Part shown: positions 1 to 9,771 of the stretch, one piece after another | Layout: every line of letters begins with the position of its first letter | How positions within the stretch are numbered: position 1 is the first letter of the stretch | NCBI RefSeq assembly: GCF_004362805.1 | Contig: NZ_SNYF01000005.1 | Coordinates: forward strand, 372,001-436,000 | Reading direction: 5' to 3' | Source of the DNA: Algoriphagus boseongensis | Lineage (GTDB): Bacteria; Bacteroidota; Bacteroidia; Cytophagales; Cyclobacteriaceae | DNA length: 64,000 nucleotides | Made by a program: the position numbers and the translations under genes | The notes under the pieces: model-generated | Database searches by the model: none | Told to the model about the DNA's origin: nothing | What the model saw: the letters and a program-made list of their open reading frames with translations, nothing else

Positions 1-395
1 AGTTCTGTGTCGATTACTTCCTTATCAAAAACCGGATCTACTCCACCAGCCACGTGAACAATGTTGTCATCTTCAAAGCAACGGATCACATGGATCACTG
101 CATCTACTTCACGAATGTTGGCAAGAAACTTATTACCCAAACCTTCTCCTTTTGAAGCGCCTTTCACTAAGCCGGCGATATCTACAAATTCAATAATGGT
201 CGGAACTACTCGCTGAGGGCTTACTAACTCTTCCAAGATTTGAAGTCTCTTATCTGGAACTGTTACGACACCCACATTAGGTTCTATGGTACAAAAGGGG
301 AAGTTTGCTGCTTCTGCTTTGGCACTGGAAAGTGCATTAAACAAGGTAGACTTTCCTACGTTAGGAAGTCCAACAATGCCACATTGTAAAGCCAT
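1..395 (-). CDS. ychF: YchF/Obg-like ATPase, N-terminal part (cut by window edge)
   Basis: Only the first 131 or so residues are inside the window; the gene runs off the left edge. YchF is a ribosome-associated P-loop nucleotidase of the HAS-GTPase group that prefers ATP. The visible part carries the Walker A motif GLPNVGKST near the N-terminus, the family stretch [10 protein letters not shown], and the switch region [19 protein letters not shown], in which a hydrophobic residue stands where Ras-like GTPases have the catalytic glutamine. The ATG shares one base with the stop of the upstream permease gene (TAATG on the minus strand), so the two are probably translationally coupled. Identification is firm; the C-terminal domains cannot be seen. 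Confidence 0.95.
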   Translation of the reverse strand, partial: MALQCGIVGLPNVGKSTLFNALSSAKAEAANFPFCTIEPNVGVVTVPDKRLQILEELVSPQRVVPTIIEFVDIAGLVKGASKGEGLGNKFLANIREVDAVIHVIRCFEDDNIVHVAGGVDPVFDKEVIDTE

Positions 396-1489
396 TAATT
401 TGTTGCTTTGATTTTGAAAATTCTATATGATTTGTAACCCGAGTAAAACTCCATCACCGATACTCTGAAGATGGTGTAAACCGGAATGGCAAAGATCATC
501 CCTATGATTCCTCCGATTTTTGCCCCGGCAAAGATAATAACAAAAATTTCAAGCGGGTGAGCTTTCACTGATTTGGAAAAAATCATAGGCTGAAGAACCA
601 CATTATCAGTGATTTGTACCACTGCAAATACTGAGAGAATTTTAATCAATAGGTAATTATAATCCTGTTGGGTCTCAAAAATTCCTGTGGAAAGGCCTAC
701 CACGATCCCAAAAATTGCACCTAGAATTGGTCCCGCATAAGGAATTAAATTGGCTACAGCAGCAAATAAGGCAATCGTCAAAGCGTACTCAATACCCGCG
801 AGTGAAAGGCCTAAGCTTGCCAGTAAAAAGATAGACAACATCTGGACTAGAAGACCCGATAAATAATTAGAAAGTAGCTTTTCCACTTTGGTAAACGTCG
901 CAACTGAGATCTCAAAGTAGGAGTTGGGCACTAGATTAAGTAAGTTTCTTCGAAGGAGACCATTTTCCAACAGAAGGAAGAAAGTAATAAAGGCCACAGC
1001 CATTACTCCGATGAAGATGCTGGAAGTAATTCCAATGAGTCCACTGATAAAGCCCCCAAAATCGATTCCTTTTATGGTCTCGATTACGGCTGATTTAAGC
1101 TCGTCTAGAAGAAATCCCGGGCGATTTTCAAATAATTTATTTTTGTAAAGAAAGGTCTCTAAAGAAGTGAGAGGTTCATCTAATTGCTGATAGATGTAAT
1201 CCAAATCTACCTGAGCCAGAAGTAGAATCTGATTATTGATCAAAGGGAAGAACAAAAGCCCAAATAGAAAAGCCACAAATAGGATAGCGGCATAAGAAAT
1301 CAAAATAGCGGCCCATCTGGGAATATGCTGGGCAAAGACATGGAAGTCATTGATTTTATTGGTAAGCGGTCTAAGGATCGCTGCAATGATCAGAGAAATG
1401 ACCAGATATGAGGTCACATTGGAAAAGTACCAACCAAAAACCAGGAAGGCGACTATAGCTGCGAGTAGATATAAAAAAAAGCGTTGCAT
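395..1489 (-). CDS. AI-2E family transporter (UPF0118/PerM-like permease)
   Basis: A 364-residue polytopic inner-membrane protein. The family (PF01594) includes E. coli TqsA and PerM and sodium/proton antiporters; substrates are mostly unproven, so no signal-export role should be assumed. Hydrophobic segments occupy the N-terminal 90 residues, followed by a polar loop of about 60 residues, then further membrane segments. The diagnostic family motif [11 protein letters not shown] is present in the C-terminal half. Its stop overlaps the ychF start by one base. A second paralogue of exactly the same length lies at 14417-15511. A hairpin with a T-rich tail sits just upstream of its start. Confidence 0.9.
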   Translation of the reverse strand: MQRFFLYLLAAIVAFLVFGWYFSNVTSYLVISLIIAAILRPLTNKINDFHVFAQHIPRWAAILISYAAILFVAFLFGLLFFPLINNQILLLAQVDLDYIYQQLDEPLTSLETFLYKNKLFENRPGFLLDELKSAVIETIKGIDFGGFISGLIGITSSIFIGVMAVAFITFFLLLENGLLRRNLLNLVPNSYFEISVATFTKVEKLLSNYLSGLLVQMLSIFLLASLGLSLAGIEYALTIALFAAVANLIPYAGPILGAIFGIVVGLSTGIFETQQDYNYLLIKILSVFAVVQITDNVVLQPMIFSKSVKAHPLEIFVIIFAGAKIGGIIGMIFAIPVYTIFRVSVMEFYSGYKSYRIFKIKATN

Positions 1490-1496
1490 AGAGGCA

Positions 1497-1520
1497 AAAG
1501 AAAAGGAGGCAAGGCCTCCT
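1497..1520 (-). terminator. Hairpin with T-rich tail just upstream of the permease gene
   Basis: Arms AGGAGGC (1504-1510) and GCCTCCT (1514-1520) form a perfect 7-bp stem with a 3-base loop. On the minus strand the stem is followed by TTTTCTTTT. It could end the transcript of the PUR-like gene (stop at 1559), but it lies only about 8-15 bases before the permease ATG, so it could also act as a leader attenuator. Seen directly; function is inferred. Confidence 0.45.
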
Positions 1521-1558
1521 CAAATATACTAGTTTAGATTATGCAATGAACCGGCAAG

Positions 1559-1927
1559 TTATTCCCACTTTAGTTCATCGTTCATTTCGCTTTCTGAATC
1601 TTCGTTTTCAAATTGCTCAAAATCGAAATCCGGCATCAATTCAGTCTTGACATGATCTACGGCTTCATTGAGTGCATTGACAAACTTGAAGAAATCCTCC
1701 TTGTATAGGAAAATTTTGTGCTTTTCGTAGCTGAAGTTATCTCCATTAACTCTTCGCTTACTTTCAGTAATGGTCAGATAATAGTCATTTGACCTAGTCG
1801 ACTTGATGTCGAAAAAATAGGTCCGTTTACCTGCCTTTACTTTTTTAGAGAATATCTCATCTCTATCATAACCTCGATGATCTTCCACAGTGCTTTCTTT
1901 TTGGGTTGAAACGTACTTTATCGGCAA
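1559..1927 (-). CDS. PUR-like DNA/RNA-binding protein (DUF3276 family)
   Basis: A 122-residue protein matching the Bacteroidota DUF3276 family, related to the PUR-alpha/Whirly-like nucleic-acid-binding fold. The core EIFSKKVKAGKRTYFFDIK followed by YYLTITESKRR is characteristic, as is the very acidic C-terminal tail of about 20 residues. The cellular role is not established; single-stranded nucleic acid binding is known for characterised relatives. There is no ATG in frame before an upstream stop, so the coordinates use a TTG at 1927. A GTG at 1886-1888 (residue 14) would give a protein starting closer to the conserved core and is a fair alternative. It is the last gene before the hairpin at 1497-1520. 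Confidence 0.8.
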   Translation of the reverse strand: MPIKYVSTQKESTVEDHRGYDRDEIFSKKVKAGKRTYFFDIKSTRSNDYYLTITESKRRVNGDNFSYEKHKIFLYKEDFFKFVNALNEAVDHVKTELMPDFDFEQFENEDSESEMNDELKWE

Positions 1928-2041
1928 CTAAGATAAATGAAAACCCTTCTAGATATCAAAATAGAAGTTTGTTTTTTTTGAAATACGAAAGAAATGCTTC
2001 GATAAATACCTATAAATCAGAACTTAATTGGGATTGGAAAT

Positions 2042-2067
2042 AAAAAAAGTGGCTACTGCCACTTTTT
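2042..2067 (-). terminator. Rho-independent terminator of the ferredoxin gene
   Basis: Stem arms AAAAAGTGGC (2044-2053) and GCCACTTTTT (2058-2067) with a 4-base loop and a minus-strand T-run. The right arm overlaps the ferredoxin stop codon, a compact arrangement that recurs elsewhere in this window. Confidence 0.8.
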
Positions 2068-2413
2068 ATTCTCCATGTAAGAATGCCTTTCTGGCTAATA
2101 ATACTTCTTCGCTTTCTTCGTGATCAGGATCATCTACACAGCAATCCACTGGGCAAACAGCTGCGCATTGTGGTTCTTCATGAAATCCGTTACACTCGGT
2201 GCATTTTGCAGACACGATATAATAAAACTCATCTGATATAGGCTCTTGCTTTTCAGTTGCGCTGACAACTGTACCGTCTTCAAGAGTTACTTCTTTGAGG
2301 CTGGTTCCTCCGCCCCAAGTCCATTCCACTCCACCTTCGTAAATAGCTGTATTTGGACATTCAGGTTCGCATGCACCGCAATTGATGCATTCGTCTGTAA
2401 TCATTATTGCCAT
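2066..2413 (-). CDS. 4Fe-4S dicluster ferredoxin
   Basis: A 115-residue soluble electron carrier. The first cluster motif [12 protein letters not shown] lies within the first 21 residues. The second half carries [20 protein letters not shown], so eight cysteines can ligate two [4Fe-4S] clusters; two further cysteines (CC) follow in VDCCVDDP. An insert of about 45 residues separates the halves, as in other Bacteroidota members. It is divergent from the LuxC-like acyl-CoA reductase at 2535, with 121 bases between them, and this pairing is, as I recall, common in the phylum. It could donate electrons to a reductase, but no partner is proven. The ATG at 2411-2413 immediately precedes the first motif. 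Confidence 0.9.
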   Translation of the reverse strand: MAIMITDECINCGACEPECPNTAIYEGGVEWTWGGGTSLKEVTLEDGTVVSATEKQEPISDEFYYIVSAKCTECNGFHEEPQCAAVCPVDCCVDDPDHEESEEVLLARKAFLHGE

Positions 2414-2521
2414 GGTTGATTTCGTTTATAATTCCAAAATTACAACCTTAACCCATACAGACAAAAAAAAGTTGTCACACTAATTAATTTAAAATTATTC
2501 CATCCTTCTGTGCCTTTTCGG

Positions 2522-2534
2522 TAACTTTGACACC
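2522..2534 (+). promoter_or_regulatory. Possible -7 box of the acyl-CoA reductase gene
   Basis: TAACTTTG at 2522-2529 matches the Bacteroidota -7 consensus TAnnTTTG and ends only 5 bases before the ATG at 2535. If used, the transcript would be almost leaderless. No clear TTTG -33 box is visible at the usual spacing, so support is limited. Confidence 0.35.
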
Positions 2535-3563
2535 ATGAATGCTTATTTACCATTTGAAGAAAGATTGAATTCCTTTATTTCTTTAGGCAAAAGACTTAGT
2601 TCATTAAGCCCGGATGAAAAAGAGGAAGTAATTAGAAGGACTAATAATCAAAACAATTGGTTTACTTCAAATTCAGTTCTTTCGGCTTTGGAAGGCCTTT
2701 CTTATATGCTTGAGGAGCAAAATTTTCGAAAATGGCTCAGTAAGTATGATTTTTCTACAGAAAAGACTCCGAAGGAAATAGGAATAATCATGGCAGGGAA
2801 TATTCCAGGAGTGGGATTTCATGATTTGATGTGTGTCTTACTTTCAGGGAATAAAGCTGCTGTGAAGTTGAGTTCTGCAGATTCCTATTTCACTACTTGG
2901 CTGATCAACCAACTTTTTGAAATTCAACCTAAATGGGCAGAAGCTATTTCTATGGAGGAAATGCTAAAAGGTAAGGAAGCCTATATCGCAACAGGAAGTG
3001 ATAATTCAGCGAGATATTTCAATTACTACTTTGGAAAATACCCTAACCTAATCAGAGCTAATAGAACTTCTGTTGCCATTCTTTCTGGGAGTGAATCCGA
3101 TCAGGATCTGGCAGACTTGGGAGAGGATATTTTCACTTATTTTGGTTTGGGCTGCCGAAATGTATCCAAAGTCTATGCAAAAGATGAAGCAATTCTGATT
3201 CGCTTATTGGATGCATTGGAGAAATATAAGTATGTGGCTGATAATCATAAGTACCTCAATAATTACGAATACAATAAATCTATTTATCTGGTCAACCGAG
3301 AACCGCATTTAGATAATGGATTTTTAATCTTGAAAGAAAGCCCTGAGTTGGTATCCCCGATAGGAGTTTTGTATTATGAGTTTTATGATGATGTTCCTCA
3401 GTTGATTCAAACTCTGGAAGCCCAAAGACAGAAAATTCAGGTAATGGTTGGGAAAAAATCCGAATGTCCTGCCTTCATCCCTTTTGGTACTGCACAGAAG
3501 CCAGCTCCTTGGGAATACGCAGATAAGGTAGATACTTTGAAATTTTTATTGAGTCTGGACTAA
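2535..3563 (+). CDS. Acyl-CoA reductase, LuxC-like
   Basis: A 342-residue protein of the aldehyde dehydrogenase-like superfamily related to LuxC, which reduces activated fatty acyl groups to aldehydes. The putative catalytic cysteine is C207 in FTYFGLGCRNVSKV, and an upstream GNIPGVGFHDL segment resembles the nucleotide-binding region. No luxD, luxE or luxAB genes are nearby, so bioluminescence is not implied; the physiological aldehyde product is unknown. The gene is divergent from a dicluster ferredoxin and its 3' end overlaps the convergent sensor kinase by 18 bases (3546-3563). Confidence 0.82.
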   Translation: MNAYLPFEERLNSFISLGKRLSSLSPDEKEEVIRRTNNQNNWFTSNSVLSALEGLSYMLEEQNFRKWLSKYDFSTEKTPKEIGIIMAGNIPGVGFHDLMCVLLSGNKAAVKLSSADSYFTTWLINQLFEIQPKWAEAISMEEMLKGKEAYIATGSDNSARYFNYYFGKYPNLIRANRTSVAILSGSESDQDLADLGEDIFTYFGLGCRNVSKVYAKDEAILIRLLDALEKYKYVADNHKYLNNYEYNKSIYLVNREPHLDNGFLILKESPELVSPIGVLYYEFYDDVPQLIQTLEAQRQKIQVMVGKKSECPAFIPFGTAQKPAPWEYADKVDTLKFLLSLD

Positions 3564-5339
3564 GGAAGAAGCTTCATTTTGAAGGCTTTTTTCCAGTGTG
3601 ATGCAAAATTTAGATCCTTCCCCTTCTTTGGAGGTGATTTCCAAAGTTCCTCCGTTCTTAAAAATATATTCTCTTACCAAGACCAGTCCTAAACCAGTCC
3701 CGCTTTCATTATTTTGTCCTCTGGTGGTGAAGGATACCCCTGAATTTAATTTTTCGAGGTTTTCCTCAGAAATCCCAATACCAAAGTCCTTTACACAGAC
3801 TTTCACCTGATTTTCGCCTTCATCAATCAGTTCAATGATTACCTTGCTGTTTTGGGGAGAAAATTTAATTGCATTGGAAATTAGATTTCTGAAGATCAAT
3901 TCGATCATATTTTTGTCCGCCTTAATCTTGGTCGGTTTAGGGTTAATCAGCTCCAACTGAATATTTTTCTCTTTGGCTATGCGTTCCAATAGGCTTTTTT
4001 GACTTTTCAAAATTGATTCTAGATCCAATTCTTTTTTGTCGATTTGCTCACCTCGAAGTTGGGAACTAGTCCAGCCTAAAAGGTTTTCCAATAATAGCGC
4101 GACATGCTCCATATTTTTGGAGACCTCCGGTAAAATTTCCAAAAACTCCTCCTGTGAAATCAACCCTGTTTGAGTAAGATGAATCAATTCCTTGACGCCT
4201 AAAACCGGACCTTTTAGGTCGTGAGAAATCACACTGAAAAGCTTATCCTTTAGGTCATTGAGCTTCTGTAATTCAAGAGCTTGATTTTTCAGCTTTTCAT
4301 TATTCAAAATTTCCTTGGTGAGATCATCAATCAAGAGAATATAGCCAGTAATTCCACCTTTTTGATCCAAAAGCGCTACTGATTCAATTTTATAATAGGT
4401 TTCTTTCTCTGGGATTTTTACGGTGATTTCCTGATTTTCCGAGGAATCTCCTTTCAAGAGATTTAGAATTTCATCTTTGCCACTAAATAAATCTTGGACA
4501 CTATTTCCGATTTTTAAAAGTCCAGGAGAGCCGCAAAGAAATTTCGCAGCCGGATTGAAGTCCACAATTTTTTGAGATTTATCCAAAACAATAACCCCAC
4601 GAGTTACCAATTCCAGGATTTTATTTCTGGCGACGGGTTTGAGGTCTAAGAGTTGATAATTGATGATTGCAATTGCCAAAAAGAAATAAGTGAAAAGGAA
4701 TGCAAATGGAGTTACATCCAGACCTTCAAAAGGTTTTAAGATGGAGGTTTGGTAGAGAATATTTAAGGCAATTGGGAAAATTCCTCCGATTATGAGAATT
4801 TTCGTGAGTGAACGATAATGCTGATTTGCATTTCGAAATCCTCTAATCAAAATTACTGTCCCCATTAGAAAGCACCCATATGCAAAAATTGTCTGGATAT
4901 GGTACCAAGGTCCTTTATCTATTCCTATTAATGGGAATGGACCAGTTTCTATAAGCCAATAATTTGCATAATGCAGGTGAAAAAGACTTTCATTTAATAA
5001 AATGATATAAGTTAAAATCGGGATGATAAATAATGTGGGTATTATCCAACGAGATTTTCTCAGTTCAAATCCGGTATATTTTAAGGTAAAAATTACCCAA
5101 AAAACCGGAGCGGTTAATAATCCTGCATATTCTATCTTGATCCAAAAAATAATTTCTTCAAGTTTACTGGTAGAAAGTTCAATTCCATAAAAGAATCCCC
5201 AGACTGAAACAGCGATCATGGTAAATCCTAACCATTTGATTGAATCAGTTGATTTCCAGGTGATAAATGTGGAAATGATCCCAACTATCAGGCCTGAAAA
5301 TATCAGGGTAAGTGAATATGGGTTTATAGACAAATCCAT
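3546..5339 (-). CDS. 7TM sensor histidine kinase with PAS domain
   Basis: A 597-residue membrane sensor kinase. Residues 1-230 form about seven hydrophobic segments resembling the histidine-kinase 7TM input domain (PF16927-like). A PAS-like domain follows (about 235-340, with VIVLDKSQKIVDFNPAAK). HisKA carries the phospho-accepting histidine H373 in SVISHDLKGPV, and the ATPase domain shows RNLISNAIKFSP, DFGIGIS and GTGLGLVLV. No receiver or cognate regulator gene is adjacent, so it is an orphan kinase. The short-chain fatty acid transporter starts divergently 38 bases away, which makes that gene a candidate target or co-regulated neighbour, though this is only positional. Confidence 0.9.
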   Translation of the reverse strand: MDLSINPYSLTLIFSGLIVGIISTFITWKSTDSIKWLGFTMIAVSVWGFFYGIELSTSKLEEIIFWIKIEYAGLLTAPVFWVIFTLKYTGFELRKSRWIIPTLFIIPILTYIILLNESLFHLHYANYWLIETGPFPLIGIDKGPWYHIQTIFAYGCFLMGTVILIRGFRNANQHYRSLTKILIIGGIFPIALNILYQTSILKPFEGLDVTPFAFLFTYFFLAIAIINYQLLDLKPVARNKILELVTRGVIVLDKSQKIVDFNPAAKFLCGSPGLLKIGNSVQDLFSGKDEILNLLKGDSSENQEITVKIPEKETYYKIESVALLDQKGGITGYILLIDDLTKEILNNEKLKNQALELQKLNDLKDKLFSVISHDLKGPVLGVKELIHLTQTGLISQEEFLEILPEVSKNMEHVALLLENLLGWTSSQLRGEQIDKKELDLESILKSQKSLLERIAKEKNIQLELINPKPTKIKADKNMIELIFRNLISNAIKFSPQNSKVIIELIDEGENQVKVCVKDFGIGISEENLEKLNSGVSFTTRGQNNESGTGLGLVLVREYIFKNGGTLEITSKEGEGSKFCITLEKSLQNEASSLVQTQ

Positions 5340-5377
5340 TTATGATCCAGAAGTATTTTAAAGGGCAAGGGAATTAA

Positions 5378-6733
5378 ATGTTAATTAAACTATTTTATTT
5401 CAAACTAAAAAAAGTTTTGAAGAACCTTAACCAGAATAATTATCTCAATACTATTTTTTCTCCAATCGGATTATTGATAGGACTGACTTTGGTTACTTTC
5501 TTAATGGTAATTCAATTAGAATTGGATTCCGGAAAATCAGTATTCGAAGCTATTCCATCTTCCTTGAGTTTCTGGCAATCTGGCTTTTTCAACTTATTGG
5601 CCTTTACCCTTCAAATGATGATGGTATTGGCTTTTGGGTATGCCTTGGCCATCTTTCGTCCGATCAATAAAATGCTAAAAAAGGCCGCGGAATTACCCCA
5701 TGACCTGATAAAAGCCACTTTATTAGTCTCAGGAATAACAATGCTTTCTGGCCTGATTAATTGGGGTTTTGGTTTAGTTATTGGAGCGATTTTTTCCAGG
5801 ATGGTTCATGAGTCCTTGGTGGAAAGAGGTAGAAAATCCAATCCGGAATTATTAGCCGCCTGTGGATATCTCGGAATGGCAGTCTGGCATGGAGGATTAT
5901 CAGCTTCTTCCCTTTTGAGCATAGCTGAAAAAGGGCATAGTCTTGAAAATCAAATTGGAGTTATACCTATCGATCAAACTATTTTCTCCTACGAGAATTT
6001 GATCTTCACCGGAGGATTGATTTTGGTTTTTATTCTGGTTTCTGGGATCATGGGAAAGTATTCCTCAGGCGATTCATTTATACAAGACAATCTTCCGCTA
6101 AAGTCCATTGAAGCAAGTGGTGAGGATAGGCTTGCAAAATGGGTTGGAATATTTATTCTCTTGGTGATTTTATCGGGTTCGATTTTTGGAAAAAACTCTG
6201 GTCTTAGTACCATTTCATTGAATTGGGTGATTTTTCTTTTGTTCGGAACCACTTTGGTCTTTTATAAAAGTTGGGGAAGTTTTTTGAAAGCAATGGGAGA
6301 GGGCTTGAAGAGTACCCTTGACATTTTCATCCAATTTCCATTTTATGGGGGGATCATGGGATTAATTCTGAGTTCGGGATTGCTGATTTCGCTTTCTGAT
6401 TTCATTACAGAAATTTCAGGGAAGGAATTTTTTCCTTTGTTCGCTTTTTATTCTTCTGCGCTGGTCAATTTTTTTATTCCTTCAGGAGGAGGTCAATGGG
6501 CTGTCCAAGGGCCTTTACTCATGAAAACCGCAGAAATTTTGGAATTGAGTTATGCGAAGATGGCTTTGGTTTTTGCCTATGGTGATCAAATCACAAACCT
6601 TTTGCAGCCATTTTGGGCATTACCCCTACTTGCAATCACTGGAGTTTCAGTTCGAAAATTGTTGCCCTATTGTTTGGTGTTTTTCTTGGCAGGTTTCATT
6701 TACCTGAGTATGATGATTTGGATTTTGATTTGA
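5378..6733 (+). CDS. Short-chain fatty acid transporter, AtoE-like
   Basis: A 451-residue inner-membrane protein with about a dozen hydrophobic segments, of the AtoE/short-chain fatty acid transporter family (TIGR00366/PF02667). Recognisable stretches are GLINWGFGLVIGAIFSRM, the AVWHGGLSASSLL segment, and the late FFIPSGGGQWAVQGPLL motif typical of this family. It probably imports acetoacetate, butyrate or similar short acids. It is transcribed alone, 38 bases from the divergent 7TM kinase and 140 bases before acn. Confidence 0.85.
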   Translation: MLIKLFYFKLKKVLKNLNQNNYLNTIFSPIGLLIGLTLVTFLMVIQLELDSGKSVFEAIPSSLSFWQSGFFNLLAFTLQMMMVLAFGYALAIFRPINKMLKKAAELPHDLIKATLLVSGITMLSGLINWGFGLVIGAIFSRMVHESLVERGRKSNPELLAACGYLGMAVWHGGLSASSLLSIAEKGHSLENQIGVIPIDQTIFSYENLIFTGGLILVFILVSGIMGKYSSGDSFIQDNLPLKSIEASGEDRLAKWVGIFILLVILSGSIFGKNSGLSTISLNWVIFLLFGTTLVFYKSWGSFLKAMGEGLKSTLDIFIQFPFYGGIMGLILSSGLLISLSDFITEISGKEFFPLFAFYSSALVNFFIPSGGGQWAVQGPLLMKTAEILELSYAKMALVFAYGDQITNLLQPFWALPLLAITGVSVRKLLPYCLVFFLAGFIYLSMMIWILI

Positions 6734-6873
6734 TCGAATTAAAAATCATAAAAATTGCCTGTCAAGGTGCCAAGGAACCATTGGACAAGATGTTAAGTTA
6801 TCTTTTTGAGTCCTTTTGCCTATATTCGCAATCGAAAATTTGAACCTTTTATCCACCTTAAAATAATCAAAAA

Positions 6874-9138
6874 ATGGCTTTTGATATCGAAATGATCAAA
6901 GAGGTATATGACCGGATTCCAAAAAGAATCGAAGCAGCCCGCAAAGCTGTAGGTCGTCCCCTTACTTTGACAGAAAAAATTCTTTATGCCCACTTGACCG
7001 AAGGGCCTGCTTCACAGGCTTATGAAAGAGGAAAATCCTATGTGGATTTCCAGCCAGACAGAGTTGCAATGCAAGATGCGACAGCTCAGATGGCATTGTT
7101 GCAGTTCATGCAAGCCGGTCGAGATAAGGTGGCTGTTCCTTCTACTGTTCACTGTGATCACTTGATCCAGGCGGAAGTAGGTGCAGAGAAAGATCTCAAC
7201 AAGGCTAAAGATAAAAACAGAGAGGTTTATGACTTTTTGGCCTCTGTATCCAATAAGTATGGCATTGGATTCTGGAAGCCAGGTGCCGGTATTATTCACC
7301 AAGTAGTATTGGAAAACTATGCTTTCCCAGGTGGAATGATGATCGGAACTGATTCCCACACACCAAATGCAGGTGGACTTGGAATGATCGCAATTGGTGT
7401 AGGTGGAGCAGATGCTTGCGACGTAATGGCAGGACTTCCTTGGGAACTTAAGTTTCCAAAGTTGATAGGTGTAAAACTTACCGGAAAAATGTCCGGATGG
7501 ACTTCAGCAAAAGATGTAATCTTGAAAGTAGCTGGAATTCTTACAGTAAAAGGTGGAACCGGTGCAATCGTTGAATATTTCGGAGAGGGTGCAAGATCTC
7601 TTTCTGCGACCGGGAAAGGCACGATCTGTAACATGGGTGCAGAAATCGGCGCTACTACCTCAATTTTCGGATACGATGAAAAATCTGCAGCTTATCTAAA
7701 AGGGACTGGTCGAGCTGATATTGCAGCGATGGCTGATGGTATTGCTGCGCATTTGACAGGAGACGACGAGGTATATGCTAATCCTGAAAAATACTTTGAT
7801 CAGGTAATCGAAATCAACCTTTCTGAACTTGAACCACATGTCAATGGTCCATTTACTCCAGATTTGGCTTGGCCTATTTCAAAATTCGCTGCTGCTGTAA
7901 AGGAAAACGGCTGGCCTGCAAAATTAGATGTTGGTTTGATCGGTTCTTGTACCAACTCTTCCTATGAAGATATTTCCAGAGCAGCTTCTTTGGCTCAGCA
8001 GGCAGTTGATAAAAAATTAACTGCAAAATCAGAGTATACTATTACTCCAGGTTCTGAGCAGGTAAGATTCACGGTAGAGAGAGACGGTTTCTTGGACACC
8101 TTTGGTAAAATGGGTGGAGTTGTTTTGGCAAATGCTTGTGGTCCTTGCATCGGGCAGTGGGCTAGACATGGCGCTGAAAAGCAGGAAAAGAACTCCATCA
8201 TCACTTCATTCAACAGAAACTTTGCAAAGAGAGCTGACGGAAATCCAAACACGCATGCTTTCGTAGCTTCTCCTGAAATTGTGACTGCATTAGCTATTGC
8301 CGGTGATTTAACTTTCAATCCATTGAAGGATACTTTGACCAATTCAGATGGACAGCAAGTAAAACTGGATGAGCCAAGAGGTCTTGAACTTCCAACCAAA
8401 GGTTTTGCAGTAGAAGATGCAGGTTACCAAGCTCCTGCTGAAGATGGTTCTAAAGTTGAAGTAAAAGTTGATCCTAAGTCAGATAGACTTCAGCTTTTGG
8501 ATTCTTTCCCTGCTTGGGAAGGAACTGATCTGAAAGGTTTGAAGCTTTTGATCAAAGCTAAAGGCAAGTGTACCACTGACCATATTTCTATGGCAGGTCC
8601 TTGGTTGAAATACCGAGGTCACTTGGATAACATCTCCAATAACATGTTGATTGGTGCAGTAAATGCCTTTAATGATTCCACCAACAAAGTGAAGAATCAA
8701 CTTACCGGTGAATACGGTGAAGTGCCTGCAACTCAGCGTCAGTACAAAGCTGCAGGCGTAGGTTCAATCGTAGTAGGTGACGAAAACTATGGAGAAGGAT
8801 CTTCTAGAGAGCATGCCGCGATGGAACCAAGATTCTTGGGAGTTAGAGCAATTTTGGTAAAATCTTTTGCCAGAATTCACGAGACTAACTTGAAGAAGCA
8901 AGGGATGCTTGCCTTGACTTTTGCCAATCCAACTGATTATGATTTGGTCAAGGAAGACGATTCTATTGATATCAAAGGTCTTACCACATTTGCTCCTGGG
9001 AAGCCATTGGAATTGGTTTTGAATCATGCAGACGGAAGCAGTCATACAATCTTGGCTAACCATACCTACAATGAAGGCCAAATTGAATGGTTTAAAGCTG
9101 GTTCTGCTTTGAATCTTATCAAGGCAGCCGCAAATTGA
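6874..9138 (+). CDS. acn: Aconitate hydratase, mitochondrial type
   Basis: A 754-residue TCA-cycle enzyme that interconverts citrate and isocitrate through a [4Fe-4S] cluster. Cluster ligands are C359 in GSCTNSS and C422 and C425 in [10 protein letters not shown], within one residue of the numbering in mitochondrial aconitase. [13 protein letters not shown] and the C-terminal swivel-domain motif [17 protein letters not shown] are also intact. Length and motifs place it with the mitochondrial-type enzymes, not the longer AcnA/IRP type. The gene is monocistronic, with a strong terminator at 9154-9184. Confidence 0.97.
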   Translation: MAFDIEMIKEVYDRIPKRIEAARKAVGRPLTLTEKILYAHLTEGPASQAYERGKSYVDFQPDRVAMQDATAQMALLQFMQAGRDKVAVPSTVHCDHLIQAEVGAEKDLNKAKDKNREVYDFLASVSNKYGIGFWKPGAGIIHQVVLENYAFPGGMMIGTDSHTPNAGGLGMIAIGVGGADACDVMAGLPWELKFPKLIGVKLTGKMSGWTSAKDVILKVAGILTVKGGTGAIVEYFGEGARSLSATGKGTICNMGAEIGATTSIFGYDEKSAAYLKGTGRADIAAMADGIAAHLTGDDEVYANPEKYFDQVIEINLSELEPHVNGPFTPDLAWPISKFAAAVKENGWPAKLDVGLIGSCTNSSYEDISRAASLAQQAVDKKLTAKSEYTITPGSEQVRFTVERDGFLDTFGKMGGVVLANACGPCIGQWARHGAEKQEKNSIITSFNRNFAKRADGNPNTHAFVASPEIVTALAIAGDLTFNPLKDTLTNSDGQQVKLDEPRGLELPTKGFAVEDAGYQAPAEDGSKVEVKVDPKSDRLQLLDSFPAWEGTDLKGLKLLIKAKGKCTTDHISMAGPWLKYRGHLDNISNNMLIGAVNAFNDSTNKVKNQLTGEYGEVPATQRQYKAAGVGSIVVGDENYGEGSSREHAAMEPRFLGVRAILVKSFARIHETNLKKQGMLALTFANPTDYDLVKEDDSIDIKGLTTFAPGKPLELVLNHADGSSHTILANHTYNEGQIEWFKAGSALNLIKAAAN

Positions 9139-9153
9139 TTCGGACTCTTATTC

Positions 9154-9184
9154 AAGCCGCGGTCTTAAGGCCGCGGCTTTTTTT
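9154..9184 (+). terminator. Strong Rho-independent terminator after acn
   Basis: Arms AAGCCGCGG (9154-9162) and CCGCGGCTT (9171-9179), extendable into the loop by about two more pairs, followed by a run of seven T. It starts 16 bases after the acn stop and separates acn from the next two exported proteins. Confidence 0.9.
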
Positions 9185-9195
9185 ATTCTTGGACT

Positions 9196-9771
9196 ATGAA
9201 AAAAAATGTCCTTTATCTTTTGATTTTTCTCTTTGCTGGGTCTTCTTTTTCGCTCGCTCAAGAAAAAATTGAGCGTGAGGTAAAGGTGAAACCATCTGAG
9301 GTTCCAATTTCTGCCCGATCTTGGTTGAAGGATTCTTTTGAAAAGGTGAAAAAGCCTAAATGGTTTTTGGAATTTTCTCAGGAAGGGAAAGCGTATGAAG
9401 CTAAATTTTGGTGGGAGGAACACTACCATAGTGTGAAATTTGACTCACTCGGCAACCTAAAAGATGTTGAAATTGAAATTTCTGCCGAAGAAATGCCAAT
9501 AGAATCTTGGGCTAATGTTCAATCCTATTTCAAAGGAGAGTTTGTGGATTATTCAGTCCAAAAAATCCAAAGACAAATTATTGGAAGTGAGTCTGATGTA
9601 GAGGACTTTTTTGATGAGGGAGAAAAGGAGGGAATTACTTTGCGTTATGAAATTGTTTTTGATGGCAAAAAAGACAACTGGCAAGTATGGGAAGCCCTTT
9701 TTGATGAAAATGGAAGTTTTATGACCCTTATTCGTGTACAAACTAAGCCGGTGGACCATTTGATTTTTTGA
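9196..9771 (+). CDS. Exported hypothetical protein
   Basis: A 191-residue protein not confidently assigned. A clear Sec signal peptide occupies the first 21 residues or so (hydrophobic YLLIFLFAGSSFSLA, then Q). The mature part is rich in charged and aromatic residues, with a segment KPKWFLEFSQEGKAYEAKFW and a following VKFDSLGNLKDVEIEI. These suggest a periplasmic beta-rich fold reminiscent of PepSY/BLIP-like proteins, but that is only an impression. Its TGA shares one base with the ATG of the next gene (TGATG), so the two form a coupled pair. ATG at 9196 follows the acn terminator by 12 bases. Confidence 0.75.
   Translation: MKKNVLYLLIFLFAGSSFSLAQEKIEREVKVKPSEVPISARSWLKDSFEKVKKPKWFLEFSQEGKAYEAKFWWEEHYHSVKFDSLGNLKDVEIEISAEEMPIESWANVQSYFKGEFVDYSVQKIQRQIIGSESDVEDFFDEGEKEGITLRYEIVFDGKKDNWQVWEALFDENGSFMTLIRVQTKPVDHLIF

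Noticed and set aside
2535..3563. Bioluminescence function for the LuxC-like gene.
   Set aside because: No luxA, luxB, luxD or luxE gene is present; LuxC-like reductases occur widely without light production.
6613..6843. Plus-strand open frame of 76 codons overlapping the end of the AtoE-like gene.
   Set aside because: Most of it lies in another frame of the transporter gene, and the remainder lacks a start signal or recognisable sequence.
7012..7634. Long open frames opposite acn.
   Set aside because: They lie entirely inside a well-supported enzyme gene and have no domain features; they reflect codon composition of the real gene.
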